A stretch of 64,000 nucleotides of DNA from Hofstenia miamia (GCA_900660155.1 CABFPE010000402.1:469871-533870), one strand, 5' to 3'. Shown: positions 1 through 15,322, counted from the first letter of the stretch. The notes: generated by a model not told the origin, from the letters alone. Numbers and translations: made by a program.

Positions 1-419
1 AATTTATGAAAAATATTCATTGGTTGGAAAACATGATACAATAAAACGTGTTAACAGCTTATATTAACAAAAACGATGTGTAGCCTTAGCATGTAATTCC
101 AGATTCCAAAAAAAACGAATTAAGCATTGTACATTAACCTTGTAAGCAGTCGAAATATATGGAAAATTTTTTATGGATAGGAAAAATATTAGCCTGCAAT
201 GCATCACAAATGCAATGTAAATCCTAGTGTGTACAAACAAGTGTAAGCATGCAAACTAAATAACGTGTGATACAGCCGGGTATCTTAACAAAAACATGTA
301 ATGAAATTAGTCACTATCATATAAATCAGTCACTAGAGCGAAACATAAGATTATGAATCATTCTAAACGAAAATGGCCCCAACATGTAAATAACATGTAT
401 ATGAATCATTGTAAAATGT
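1..419. other. Non-coding flank, nothing recognised
   Basis: AT-rich sequence at the left edge, downstream of the minus-strand storkhead gene. It may include the decayed 3' tail of the LINE fragment that follows, but I see no gene, RNA or clear repeat. Confidence 0.5.
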
Positions 420-1190
420 TTGCATAATTAAGGTGGTTCATGATAAAAGCGTGGAAGAATTGAATAACCGCACAAGGTGGTAACTGCCCAACTACTAGTG
501 TCATACTTTTTATACCTATAGCTAATTTTCTAACTATTAAACTGATGTGAGAGTTGAATTTTAACTTTGAATCAATAGTTGCTTCTAGATACTTGAAAGT
601 GTCTACAATGGGAACATTAATATTATTTACATTATTTACAAAGTCACTGCAAAAAACATCGTAAGTGCTTTTATTCGGCTGTAAAATACAAAATTCTGTC
701 TTAGCGTCATTAATGTTCAATTTGTGCATACAAAAATATTTTGACAATAAGTTACAATTCAGTTCTATAGATTCCGCTGCTAAGTGTATTGATGAATTAT
801 CGCTGAAAATGCAGGTGTCATCGACATACAGGATTAAATTGCAATTAGTTATAGAATGCCTGTCATTTACATAAATACTAAAAATAAAAAGAAGAGGACC
901 TAGAATCATGTAAACAGGTATCCCAAAAAGGTTCGTTAAATTTAACCCTCTGGAATCTTTGATTAACATAACTAGTTATCAATTGCTTACTACTACCAGA
1001 AAATCTTAAGTTTTTTAATTAGTATGTTATGATTAATCGAATCAAAGTCTTCTGGGAAATCTAAGCAGCTAAAGCTACAAATTTATTAGAATAGAGTGAT
1101 GCTCTCCATTTTTCAGTAGCATGTAATACTGCATCAGTTGTTGAAAAATTTCTGCGAAATCCAAATTGGGTGTTTGATGATAAATTATAA
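420..1190 (-). pseudogene. CR1/Jockey-type LINE reverse transcriptase fragment
   Basis: Read on the minus strand, 1190-970 gives a broken version of the RT segment NTQFGFRRNFSTTDA and ATEKWRASL, and 969-406 gives an open stretch with the polymerase box YVDD followed by TCIFSD, then FKYLEATIDSKLKFNSHI. The same family occurs on the plus strand at 27.3-28.1 kb, where the boxes read QFGFRKNFSTTDA and YADDTCIFSD. This copy has in-frame stops and frameshifts around 960-1060 and lacks the endonuclease and the C-terminus, so it is a truncated dead insertion. It lies 0.7 kb beyond the storkhead stop codon. Confidence 0.85.
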
Positions 1191-1889
1191 GTCACATAGT
1201 TACAAACTAATCATTATCAGACCAATCATGTTCGATATAAAAATATATCACAGCAATATAAGTTTAGGTATAACAAAATTGAATGGGTAATATTAATAAC
1301 TAACCTTATATTGAGAAAAAGGGAAAAATCCAAAATCATTAACTAAACAATTAAAATTCCATGCACTAATAAAAGTACAAATTAAGATAAGAATCTATAT
1401 AAAATCATCTAATATTGCACACACACACAATTATAAACAATTGATGCAGATAAAATACTCTAGGCAACTGTTCAACTCCAGATGACACATAATAGCCTTG
1501 TCACCATGCATGAAATTCTATTTGAAAATATTATTTTCATATCCACCCTTAATCATAAAAAATTAATTTAAATGTTTTCTTGAGTCAAAACAAATGAAAT
1601 GCTTTTTGGCAAAAGACGCCTTCATATACAATATCAGTTAATTATATTACTTAGAGATTATATATCTTAGACAATGAGCCTACTCTACTACACGATGTTA
1701 TAGCCCATTGTAAAATTTGCATAGTAACTTAAATTGAACATTCATGACCAATTTTGAAGGTAGATTTGTTCGCCAGTCTTGCCAATACAACTCCTTACTT
1801 TACAACTTGATAAGGTAGAAAGTGACGAAATTATTGCAGTCTTAAGGCAAAAAGCGGCTGAAAAGCAGTCATTAATAAAATAAGTTGCA
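970..1889. other. Region downstream of storkhead stop: LINE end and probable 3' UTR
   Basis: 970-1190 belongs to the LINE fragment. From about 1200 to 1889 the sequence is AT-rich without recognisable coding potential and probably contains the 3' UTR of the storkhead gene. A minus-strand AATAAA hexamer occurs near 1082-1087, about 800 nt after the stop, but nothing ties it to this transcript. Confidence 0.4.
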
Positions 1890-2196
1890 CTAAAGATGAG
1901 AAGGTATCGTTCCACCGGTAGAGTTGCCACTGTCTCGGGTTGGTTCGGGTAAGTTCACTACTAACTTCAATGGTTCAATAGCATCCTCTTCATCCTCCTC
2001 CTCCACTTGAATGACATCCGAAGTGGGAAGTAGACCCTCTTCTTCTGGCACAATAGGCGGTGGTGTACATCTGGTTCGACGATGTTTACGACGCCCATGT
2101 CGTTTGTGATGTCTTCTGCGTGCTTCTTTAGCCCATTCCGGAGTTCTTATCGGGCATTTTGCAACGCCACAATCATCAGACAAATAAGCAACAAAT
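1890..2196 (-). CDS. STOX1: STOX coding exon 6 (residues 362-463) and stop
   Basis: Acceptor CTTTTAG, 307 nt, stop TAG at 1892-1890. It encodes a basic stretch rich in Arg and His, then an acidic run, and ends with TRDSGNSTGG, perhaps a relic of the DSGxxSPRT motif near the STOX C-terminus. Confidence 0.85.
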
Positions 2197-4515
2197 CTAA
2201 AAGTATATGATTGAATTTACAATTTCAATAATTGCCAAAAATGTAACAATCATCTTGATTCAAAATTCGTTACAATAAAATCCTACAAAATTAAACCTTA
2301 AATTTAACCAAAAAGCTTTAAATCAATAGAGGCAAATAAATACTTCCTGTAAAATGTAAGATTTATTGATTTTTACAAAGTGTACTAGATAATTAACAAG
2401 TTTTGAAGACTGAACTCTTTAGTTTACTAACAATAGTTTCATTGTAACACAACTCTCCAACTACTCAAACAACTGCCGTGGTAAAAAAATTCTGTAAATA
2501 TAAGCATTAGAATGGTGAGTATACATTTGTTAAGATTGTGATTAATGTGCTTTCGACAAAGAATGACCAGTTTTTTAGGCTTTGAACTATGGAAAAAACA
2601 TGGCAATTGCATCAGAGACACTAGACAATATAATCCGCAATTAATTGAAATAGCAGAAGATCCTGTGAATGCGAGCAATTAGTGACCATAAATGGTAGTT
2701 TATCAAATTAAAATGCAGCAGGAACCGTCCATGTCACAGCAAGCTAGTAGTAATCCCTGAAATTCTAGAATAAAGCATGAAAGAAACACTAACCTGGTAT
2801 GTCGAGAAGGCAGTTTCACTCTTCGTTGCGTGACATGATCAGGAACATCTGTTTTCCCAGGCGGCCTACCAACTTCAATATCTGCATGCGGAAACAGATC
2901 ACCCGGTGGGAACTGTGCAGAGAAGCTGGCTTTCGCGTTTTCCTTATTCTGCGATTCAGTGGCAGCTGCGGAGTTCCGCTTAGTTTTGGCTCGACGAAAC
3001 ATTCGACTCAATGACTGGACACAAGTTTGAGGGACATCCGACTCACTGGAAGGTTCCACAACTGTCAGCGGCCTGTCTGTGGTCGTTGTATCTGAAAGTC
3101 GACTTTGACGGTGACTGTTTGGTCGAAATGTGACGTCAAGATGTCTGAGAGCGATCTCAGCACTGGAGTGTCGATGAATGAGGTCTTTAGTATCAAATAA
3201 TGGTTTGTGAGTATAGAAACTAAATTTAAAATGTTAACATGATTCAATGAAAACGTTAAATTAACAACAGCAGACAAAAAACTTAAGTGCAAATAACACT
3301 TATATAAGAAGTTAAAAAAGTATGAAATGATTGTCGTTGTTTAAGTGTTGGTAAGGAAAGACCATGTACATTTGCATCATTTACTGCGTTCCACAAAGCA
3401 TTCAAAATGAAATCAAAGTAGTCAGATAGAAACTATTTGGAAACCAAACTATCTTAAAGTTATTTACGTGGTTTTAACTGTTTAAGATATACCCAATTTA
3501 AATGGATATAGATACAACTAAATGAAGGCATATTTTGTTCAAAAAATAAAGTAACCAAAACAAAATTCTATTATAAATGTAGTCAAATGTCAAATGATCA
3601 TAGAAACGTTTTGTATACAATTAAGATCGAATTAACTAAAAATGAATCTACGAAATCTTCAAAATTATAGTACAAAATCAATCCAAAATTGAAGTGAAAC
3701 TTAAATCAATGTATATGGAAGACATCACCCATTGGTGGAGTCTATTCTTACGATGAAGTAGCTCTTCTACTTAAATATAGAGTTTTATGGAAGTTGTAGC
3801 AGTAGAAATTACAAATACTAAAAGACTGAACATACTAGCATTCCTAAACATATAGAAAGAAACAAACTAAATTCAAATTGGGTACTACACTAACATAATC
3901 AAAAATTTTGTTATGAAATATCCTGTAGAAATCACACGACTTACCTTTTATGATAATCTGGAGTTGTGAGGAAGTAGCCTTCAGCAGTATGATAAATTTT
4001 ACGCTCCTTGATTAATCGAGAAAGCGCGTGACTTAGCATTTCTGTAGAAGGCATTTCTGTACCATGATAATACTCTTTTAGGTTTTGCATTATACCCACC
4101 TAAACAACAACTTTTGACAAAAACAAAATAAAATGCCCAAAATAAATCAGATAGGCAACAGTAGCGGAAAACAGCACTTAGGCACGTAGGGTGAAAAGTC
4201 TGTGTACACAATCATTTTTCTATCGTAGCCTTCATAGTGCAAAAATCAATTTTATTAGCAATTCTTATATTGTACAAACAGCAATATATGAATTAAGGTT
4301 AGTTCGTAGGTGTTCAAACGTGTAACTAAAAACACATCTGAATTTAGTCATAAAGCGTTTATCGACATCAATTACAACTAAGAAACAAATATGTATGAAG
4401 ATAATCTAGATAATGTAAATATTACTTAAAATAGTAGAACACGCTTTAAGATACAGTTAGATCTCTGTTTACACTATCTTTTCAACTAGAAATTCCTTAT
4501 AAAAAATTATATATT

Positions 4516-4551
<36 letters not shown>

Positions 4552-7500
4552 TGCGTAAATGTGTTGGATCCTGAAACTATTAGAATATGACGTTGTGATT
4601 TAGGGTTTGATCATATATTTTGCAGTTAATCCAATGCGCTGGCAGTTATCTGTTATTATGTTCGGAGAGTGGGCGAAACTTCATTCATAAAATGCATATT
4701 TCAGTGGATTGCATTCAATCCTTCACTAGACATTACAATCCGCTGGTTTTTGACAGCATGATATGCGATAAATCTATATAAGTATTGCATTCCTAAACAT
4801 CAGATGCAAATATCTTGTTGGGAATATGTACAAAATGGATTATTCAAATATTTCACATTCAAAACTTTAATAATTTTCTAAATATTGGGTCAAGTTTAGC
4901 CAGACTCGTCTTAAAACGTTTTCTAAAGCTTCGAATTTCACTGTGTGTATTCATGCTATCCCTAAAGATCTTATAAGTAGAGGCCTATATCGTTTTTAAA
5001 AACTGACTATTTTGAGATGGTATCTATAATTCAAGAAAGACAGGTTGTGTGTTATGGTACAGGGAATCTACACGCATTATCATCATCATCATCACCATCA
5101 TCGTCTACAGAAAATTTGCATAGACAGTACAATTTCAACTCCTCCATGATATTAATGATTTTAAAAATCCAAAGAGATTCACATATCACTTTCAAAATCT
5201 CGCATAACTCACTTCTTTCATTTAAGAACTGGCTGAATTCACTGATTCAAAGCAATTATTGCCAGATAGAGTTGAAAATAGAACAAGACAAATATGTTTT
5301 AGTAATATAATTTTAATCTTTAAAGAAAGCTTTCCAACAAACCCCACTACTAGAATTGACCAAATTTATGGAAATTATGAGTGTTAAATGTAGAACATTA
5401 GGATGCTCGCCTAGTATTTATGTTTTGTTTGAATTCTCTGTGTTACTTTTTTGGTATTGTGCAATACTCTATACTACGTATATTGCTTATTGTTGGATAA
5501 ATATGAAAAAATGTTGCCTAATGTGAATGCACACTATTTTTAAATATTGGCGACAGCAATTTTTTATATAAAATGAAGCCAATTATAACATTTAGCACAT
5601 CAACACACCAAATCATTAGAATAGTTTAGAAGAGATAACGAAGAAATACGTGAAAGCGGTATTTTTAGGTACGCACTTGGCAAATCGATGCAGAGCTGGA
5701 CATGGATCAGTGTTGTCTATTTTCAAGGTTAAATGTAGTTACGAGCAAAGTGCCGCATGAAACGATGGGTCAGTTCAGAACTTAAAAGGATTGGTCGTGG
5801 GTCCCATGAGTCATCGGTCATATAACCCATGTCCAGATCTGAACCCATGTAACATCTAAGGCATCAAAGCAAAATCTTGTTAGGATTTGATAGAGAATTG
5901 TTGGAATTTTACGTCAAAATCCTAAATGCCAACTAAATATTTAACTATCGCAATAGAAAAGATTCTTTCAAGCCTAAGATCTCACAGACTACTAAGGAGA
6001 ATAGTCCACACTAAATCACGCTGAAATTATTTAGAGAAAAGTTCTTTCTAAAAAATGCGCAAAAACTTGTGCAGAATGATTTTTATGTCACAGTCTCATT
6101 AATTTGTGTGGAAATTTTGCCTGAAACATTTGCATATATTTACATAATGGAGCATAATTGGTTGCAAAATATTGGTTAATTTTCATTTCTTCAAACTGTG
6201 GCTTATCGTTGAAAGACATTCTCCGTCGCTTCATTTATCAAAATATTCGACTGACATTGTCAAAAGAAGATCAATTCTAACACAACTACTAGTTGTCACC
6301 AAAGGCTGTAAAGTCGACTGACCAAGCTCAAGTTAGTTTTCAATCAATTGCCATTTCATAAATCTTGATTCGCGAAGTCACAGCACACTAATTTTTACGA
6401 GACTTGTAGATTAAATATGCTTGGCATTCACTCTTTGACGTTGCAATACTTGCAGCCAAATTAGATTAGACAAGAGCATTTTCAATTTATTCAATGCGCT
6501 TTACTAATTGCTACCTGCTCATTGATGCATACCTATGAATTAAAGGGTTAGGTCACGGTATTTGCGACATGAGTATCAAAAGTTTTGTTAAATATTAATA
6601 ATTAAATTATAGACGTATACAGTAAACCAGCAGCACCTCATTTTTTGCTATCAACTTTTTTTAAAAGCTACTCATTATCTTAATATTTTGAAATTTTCTT
6701 TCTGAATAACGTAGGGTATGGTTTTTACTAGAGATGAGCGCGGTACAGGGTTCATAAAATTATTTCCACCGCAGAGAAAAAACTTCACCGCTAGCCGCCG
6801 CAATGTGCGCTTTTTTACCGCAAACCACTGCAGTAAATGAAATTTTACCATGGAATACTACAACAATGTCGATTCTAATATTCGTAAGAAAAGATAGATA
6901 TTTCTGAATTGTTTTTAGGTTTATGAAGCTTTCGTAGAAAAGGGTAAAGACAATATCTTAGGTATTTTGTCAATTTGTTAAATTTTTATAGAGTAGTATC
7001 CAACTTTCCAATAAATGTGCAAAAATTACTTTTAATATTTTGTATGTGAAATCTATTTGTTGTTTTTTCAGAAAGTTTCAGAAATTTTTAATCTTAAAAC
7101 AAAACACGTTATCTTCATAACTTTTATGCCACCGCAAATTGTTTTAATTCTACCGCCAACCAACGCAATTTTGTAAATCGTTACCGCGGTATTACCGCGC
7201 CGCACTAATCTCTAGTTTTTACTTCCTAGATTAAAGGCATCTGTTTATCAGAAATATATAGTAGATTAGGTATTTCGTTTTTCCTAAAGGGACTACAAAA
7301 CGATGTCGCAAGCTGTTATATCAGAAACGAATTTTCAATAAGACACTAAAGTCATCGAGCCATGACTGATATTTTACATTTTCAAAATTAAGGGTATACT
7401 TAAGTTTAATAAACACAGTCAAAAAAGATCACATGACTAACGTATCTGCAACTTAATTAATACTGTGACCTGACCCCTTTATTGCTACTAGGACTACTAC

Positions 7501-10500
7501 TAAAGATAAGTGGTGAACTTTCAGAAACAAGAAAACACCCATTCAAATTTGAACATCGAAAGGATGAAATGACAACATGATAACAATGCTCTAGAAAAAA
7601 TATTTATAACAAACAATACAAAAGGAGGCTGTTAAAATTTAAAACATGATGGGGAAAGACTGAAATGATACACAGCCATGATAGAAATGATCTGGGACAA
7701 TGTACAACACATAACGGTCGTAGTAAACATACCTTCAAAGCTAAAATACAAACAAATTACAGTGATGCAAACGTCTCAGTTGCAGAAGTTAAAATTAAAA
7801 ATGCAAATATTATGAATTATACATACCTGGTCTGTAAGTTTGTCTTGATCCGTTAGATTTTGAATGCATATACAGAGAACGTCGTGCAGAGGGATAAAAT
7901 GCGATTGAGGTACCAACATAATTTCAAAAGGACACACCTCACCTAAATATAATTCACTAAATAAATATTAAATAAGTCCTCTAAAATGACATCGCTTTAC
8001 AAAAACCCATGACAATGAATATTTAAACAAAGAGGCTATTAAGATAGTCTTAAAATACACATCGAATTGATGAACAAATCATTAAATCTAGTTAAGCGGA
8101 CTACTCATGATAAGAGTTAAACTACTCATTACAGATTAAATAGTAAAAAATTTTAATGCAATTTCGATGCTAGGCGAGCAAAAATTGCGAAGAAGGTTAG
8201 TATTAATTGCTTACATTAATAATGACAGTAGCAAAAACAAAATACCGAGTGTGTGGTTGTGAGTTGTGCACACAAAAATGTTATCCTGGTTGTATGAAGA
8301 AATACATATGGTTTGCACACAGTGAAAAATTGAAAAGCTTTATTTAATGATCTAAAATTATGGCCTTCAACACTAAAAATTATATGTAAACACTGAAAGC
8401 AATAATATCTACTGTATGACATGCAATTTATGATGCTCTTGTGTAGTAACTGTTGCTACACAACTGTACGAGAAGTATGAATTTTTCGGTATTCAGGGAA
8501 TTTTATATTTTAGTGTCATTCTCGCAAAAATAAGTATGAAAGCAACGTTGTCAACTTTAAGAATATCAATAAATTCAATGATCAGACAATATCATAATTC
8601 TCATATAAACAAAACAGAAAAATATATTTGGTAAATTCAGATTTGATATAAATTCATCAACGCTCCAGGTGATTAGGTAGCGCCCCCTGGTGTTTAATAC
8701 TAAAGTAATCAGAATGAGAAACGAGGCGAATAATTCCCACCAACGTAATTCATATCGGTTGAGTGTTTATCTATTATTGACACGTTAATATAATACACAA
8801 TCCACAACTACTAATACTACAGGTAGTATAAATAACCTGCCAAATCACTCGCAGATCAAAGCTTTGGTCGTGACCGTGAAATTACAGTGACGTTAGCCGC
8901 TAAAAAACAAAAGAAAAACCATTGTTTGAAGTATCAATGCTACAAGCACAACATCTCAATTGTGTACAACAACGTGTGGGATTATTAAATGATATAATAG
9001 CAATTGACGTAAGTCAAAGAAATGACTTGTTTAGAATATAGTGGCTGTTACGTAAAATACTACTCAATTTGGCTCGCGATTCATAAAATCAACTCCTGTA
9101 TAAATCAATGTATTAAAAAATTGCATTCTGGATTTAACGCAATTAGAGAACGATTGCAAGTATGAAAAATGGTCATGCCATGCAAATGTATTTTGGAGTA
9201 GGGTTCCTAACGCCAGACCAAAATTTCAATCCCCAAACTAAAATCTTGAAATTTTCTAACCCGGTAATTACACTTAAAAAATCGTCGCACAATCCATGAG
9301 CGCTGAACTTATCTCGAATGCTGAGCACATAGTGTTTTTCAATGTACATCCAAATCAACTCTGTGTCCATCTTAAAATTTTAAAAGAAAACGAATTTACA
9401 ATATCGAAGGAGCCTTAAAGCCGTAAATATAATAGTATTGTGTTTTTAACATGTTATGCTGCATGTTCTAGTAAAAAGCTTTATAGTGACATTTTGAAGT
9501 CATCTAGGTGATATGGAGATATAGTCTACGAATATTCGAGCTGTTCACAAGCCCAGTTCAGAAAATATCTTAAAGCTCGGATAGTTCGTCTATGCACTGC
9601 TAATTCATAAATAGCCTATTTAATGCTGGCGTTTGCTAACAAAGCAATTTATTTACAAAACAGCAAACTTAGAATTCCGTAGAAAGTTTAAAGATTAAAT
9701 TATATAGAATACAAAGATATATTTCGGAATGATTACTAGATAATGAAACGGGATTCGTAAACAAATATGCGAAAGCAATATTGAAAAACTAAAATGCGTT
9801 TATTGAAATATTATCAAATAATTTTTAACAATGTTTTTATGCTAAATTCAACTTTATGCAATATGTGATTTCGGTGATCTGGTAGTAAATTTATTTTTCC
9901 CGACTGGAAACTAACATATAGGCTTTAGTAATTATTTATAACATAGTGTCAGTTTCTGATTTTTTTCCAATGGAACGCAATGGCAGTAAAATGAATCTCT
10001 TAAGTTAAAGAATAAGAAACTGATACGTTAAGCAAAAAACATTTAAAATCAGTGTTTTTAATAGAACTCAATTGTGTCGCCTACATTGCAAAGACCCATA
10101 TATTGAGATTTTTAAAATATTAAACGATGTTTTACGATAAATGTGAAATTAAATAATCTTGACAGCACACAAAATTGCTTCGGGCTAATGTCGAGCAACA
10201 TTGGTCTGAAGTATGATAGTATTTTAAAAGTATACTGTATCACTACATTGTGATGGCTATAATTAGTATGTTTAACTGAATCAAAATCAAGATAACTCCA
10301 GTTTCAGTTTAAAATTGGATTTCGCGTTAATTTGTTTTCAGTTCTATATTTGCAAATTGTTGATTACTAAACAAGACACGAAGCTACAAAACAAATTAAT
10401 TTCAGTATTAATTCAGTTTTATATATTCAGTTGCAGTATTTATTTCAGTTTGTTAAACACACACAGTGGCGTACGCAAGGGTGATATGGTGGAATATCCG

Positions 10501-13500
10501 CCCATCAGGATTTCAAAATTGATTTTGATTAGTTGTATCAAAAAATTTTCAGCAAAAAAATTTAAAAATCTTCAAAAACTAAAGTGATAAATGCTTTTCT
10601 AGGGTTCATTTTTTCAATATTTTCAAAAATTTCGATTTTGGTCACTCGCTTACGGTTGCGTCAGAAAATTTTGCGTATTCCCCTGAATACACCAACCATA
10701 AGATAATAATGAAAAATTGACAGAACTCCATAGTCAAAGGGAGCCAAGAAACAAAATTATAAACATTTAATAGAATAAAATAATCTTCCCATAAAAGCTA
10801 ATATTTGGCTTTGGGAATGGAAAATAGACGCTGGGGCATTATTAAGACTAAAAACAAGTCATAGTCAAGTCTTGAAAAGCACTTCCTACAGTATTAATAT
10901 ACCAAGTCCTAATTACGGAATGTTGCTATTGCGCCATATGACGAATTTTACATAAATGGAAAACGCCAATGCCCCGTGGAATGAAGAAAATTCTTTTAAG
11001 AAAAAGTAAGGTTTGTTGCATTTTCTGAGACAGTTCCTCCATTGAACACTGCACTACATCAAATCATGGTCAAATTGTGATGAGACGTTCTACATTCGAA
11101 AATTGTTGAGTAATATCTTCAGCGACGTGCAAAATCGCTAACATCCAACTTGAATTACTAGTATAAATGAATCTAATTTTAATACAGAATATAATTACTA
11201 ACAAAATGTAAAGTTATTTTGCAAAAGAGCTTATAATCGACCGATTACACAGCGGAGCAAAAAATGAGGAATCAGATTTTTGGCAAAAGATATGAAAACA
11301 GAAATCGTTGAATACATTACATTATTCAAAATGTTATGCCGGTTATTACGGTAACCATGAAAAAAACTTTTTAAATTATTCATTCTTTGAGGAAAAAACG
11401 TTTCTGCTAGTGGTTACAATACTGCAAGTTTAAATTATAGTCTATCAATTTCCTGACTTGAATTTCCTTACTTTTGTCGGACTTGGACTAAAAAATTCCT
11501 TAGTAGTCCATGAAGTCGAAAGCTTATTTCACTTAAATAGTTTTGAAAATCGAATTTAATAGAATAATAAGGTACATAATATAAATAAAAATAGATCTAG
11601 AAAACCAAATTTATGTCTTCACCAAAGTAAATTAGTTAACATGACACCATCAATTGTTGTGCCGAATTTGGAATTCCCCAAACATTATGAGGGTATGCGT
11701 CCCTGCATGCAACCCAAGGGGAAAATTTAAGAATAATGAATGTTTGAGAAAAAAACAAGCATTAGAAAAATATCTAATTCACGAAAAAACCCATGGAGTT
11801 CCCGAATCCTATTGGAATTTCTATCATGTGTTAGAAAGCACCTGTATATTTATACACACATCTCATTCATGTGGATAATATTCCGTGGAAGAACGGTTTA
11901 CCAACTCCGAAGGCACCCAGCAGTGTATATTCTAATTTCCAGTAAAATTTACCTGAAATAAAAATCATAAAAAAACATTGTTTTTTTCGACGTGTTTTAG
12001 ACACGATTTTTTCTCCTTGTCTTAAACAGTACAACGCTGGCACAATATATTAATTCGCTACTTTATTCTAGTTTTTATTATCACTAAAATATCAGAGCTC
12101 AAATTGAATTTCTTTTATTTGCATACAAAACTAGAAATCCCCAAATTTAATCCACGTCTAAATAGGGAAAAACTCGCAAAAATGAAGCGTAGTTAAGAAT
12201 AAACAGTGGAGAAATGGTTTACATATTTTGCATTATCGGAATCCATTTGTAGAATATTTTCACGTTTAAAGGGAACTGAATTTACAATTAAGAGTCGCTA
12301 ATGAGTGGAACACGTAGTGCGGGTGGTCGTCCAAGTGAAAGAAACACTTACTCAAAACAAACGACAATTTGTAATTGAAAGTGCCAAACACAACACTTCA
12401 ATTAAGATAAGGCCTTATTAAACACAGCTTAAAAGCAACTACAAATTGATCATGTTACTTCCCGCTGTTATATTTTCTACACTTTGTAGAAAATGAAAGG
12501 TTGCCGAGTATGCAATTGAAGCCCGAAGGCATGTTTATTAAAAGGTCAGAGGTATGAAAATATCTAGTCAGTCTGTTATCCAATAATTACTTTTAGGCTA
12601 AGGAAGCCTTCAACTTTTTCGCTTAAACAATAAATATTGTTTATGAAATTTGTGATATCAAAAAAAATCGACACCTAAACCTCAACATCGAATCAAAATT
12701 ATACATGCAATTTTTATACATGTTTAGCCGTAAAAAATTCTGGAGATTTCTTAATTGGATTTGATTACTTTTCCTAACTATTATTGAGAATCATGTCGTG
12801 CTAATACAAAATGGTTAAATATCTGCTCATTTAATGCATGGTATTTCATTTAACCGGAGGTATAGTTTTCCCATTTTTGCCAAAACGAATTATTGTTAAT
12901 ATGAAAATACTATGGAAAATAAACAAGAATATTATATTTGATACGTTAGGAATAAATTCTAATGAATTCCATCATTTTTAACTGCTAAAACTAACATTTA
13001 ATTTATTTCAAAAAATCAGAAATTTTTTCATTTTAGTGATACCACTGAATTTTTTAATATTCCAAATTTATAGTACTGATATGAAGAATATTTGTGCAAA
13101 GCTGCATTTTAATATGATAATCCAACTCAGAGTTAGATAGCGCGAGGAAGTTCTCCCTCCCCGGCCCCAGGAGCCCAAGAAAGCCCAAGTCTAGCAGGGT
13201 TAAGCCTCATTGTAAAAGAATTGATGTTTATGACATAGTGATTTCCTTAAAACCTCTCTACTGAAAAATTACTATATTGATATCAACTCCTTGCTAAGAT
13301 TAAGAACTCGTTAATGTAGAGTTCCAATATTATTTCTGATGCGAAACTAAGAAATGCCGCATTGGGAATCCTACTTACGTATAATACAATTTAAACATTT
13401 CTTATAATCATCAAAATTGTTGATTTTAAGGAGTGACCTAATTGAGATTTGCTTTAGCCAAATTTGCAAATGATAAAAAGGAAAGTTATAAACTTGGATT

Positions 13501-15322
13501 AGAGTCAATTAGGCAAAATACTTGAGCTTGAGTTTATTACCGTCTGGGGCTGTATACTTGCAAATCGGAATGCATAAGCAAATAAGTATGAATTTCACTT
13601 GAAGTATAAACAGTTTACACTTGGAATGGTTAGCTGTCAACAGTGTTTATCCTCAGTTACAAAACTAGACTAACAGCTGATGTCTCCTAAAACAACAGCA
13701 ACACCTGAGCGGAATTTTAACAAGCGACATATTACCGTAGAAATATGTGCGCTAACTGCATTCCTTGCTTTTGGATTGCAGGAAAGATATGTGATAACAG
13801 ATTATAACATAGCTGTTTATTCTCTCTGGATTATAATAAAAACAGCAGTCCCTTATCATTAAAGTTGAATACACTGCATCTAAACGAAGTTAAACTCAAT
13901 AAATCGCATCAATGAGAATATATGCAACACAGCAACAATGAAGTTAAATAACACGCGTCCATAATGACTGCAAACACAAAACTATATGGCCCATAAAACC
14001 ATTTTAATTCTCAATTGGTTTACAACTCGCCTGACATGTTATTGAAATAGTTCAATGTGCATAATGTAAATTCCACTTTTCATAGAATACTGTGTTTTAT
14101 GCGCAGTCGACTAAAGGTGTTCGAACACCATTTGGAGCAACTTTTTCTACTTTAAAGAATAATTTAGAGTTTTCACATAGTGGTTAATTACATCATTTGT
14201 TATGACATTTTATCAGGTGCACAGGGCCATAGGGGATTGAGCCAAACAAATATTGTTATTATGATTCTGTAGATTAGTATTTTTCACTTTCTAGGTTTCC
14301 GGCCATGTGCCGAACACCTGATCAGTTTTTAATGAAATGCACTAAAATCTTAAATTTCCATATAAAATAACATTTTAATAATATGCTTGACTTCTGGATT
14401 AGCAAAAAGCGTATTTTTTTTACAAAAAGAACGTTTTAAACGTTTAAAATAAGATTTGACTTTAATATTTTAACAAGGAATAAAAAATGGTTTAGACATC
14501 CTAGATGCCCTAACATGATTGCTTTACTATTTAAACAATTCAAGAATATTTGCTTAAACAAGAATACAAACATTCTTTCTATATTTACTTATTTTAAAGT
14601 ATATATTGCTTGGATATCCAGGAAAAATTTAATTAGTCTTTTCAAACAATGAAATTCGTGTAAAATTGGTCAAATTTTAATTGAAAATTCAGTACTTACT
14701 TTTCATATTGAACAACAACAATCTCTAAAAAACATATAATACCCCAGACCAAGCCCACTTTTAATAAAAATCAAAATTCTTAGTTTGATGTTAATACTAA
14801 ATAGTATTCAGAAGTCCTTTCCTTGTTATTCAGCCGCAGGAAAATGGCAAGAAATATATAATTAATGATGCTATTAAAATTCGGATGTGTTCAATCGCTC
14901 CATAATTATTGGTGTTATTAATATAAGTAACTCATTGTTGTGTTTTTTATATCACTTGGACTGTTCGAATTTGGTAAACGCGACAAAAATATGTTTATTC
15001 AACTTGAGTCGAATATGGAAGTAGAAGGGTTAAGGTTTTTAAATGTAAAAGGCTAATTGCAATAATCTACTACAGAGGTGCTCAATTGATTGCAAAATTG
15101 GCAGCTAAATTTTGCCATGTCTTCCTAATAATAAAATATATGGAGATTAAAATATAAGTACTTTGATGAATAAACTTTATTAATCAAGATTTGATCGATA
15201 TATATATATATATATATATNNNNNNNNNNNNNNNNNNNNNNNNNNNNNNNNNNNNNNNNNNNNNNNNNNNNNNNNNNNNNNNNNNNNNNNNNNNNNNNNN
15301 NNNNNNNNNNNNNNNNNNNNNN

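Noticed and set aside
7665-7856. Plus-strand open frame overlapping STOX exon 3
   Set aside because: Shadow frame; the minus strand there encodes a conserved storkhead exon with correct splice sites and phase.
10460-10690. CAGTGGCGTACGCAAGG string resembling a transposon terminus
   Set aside because: No matching inverted end or target duplication could be located.
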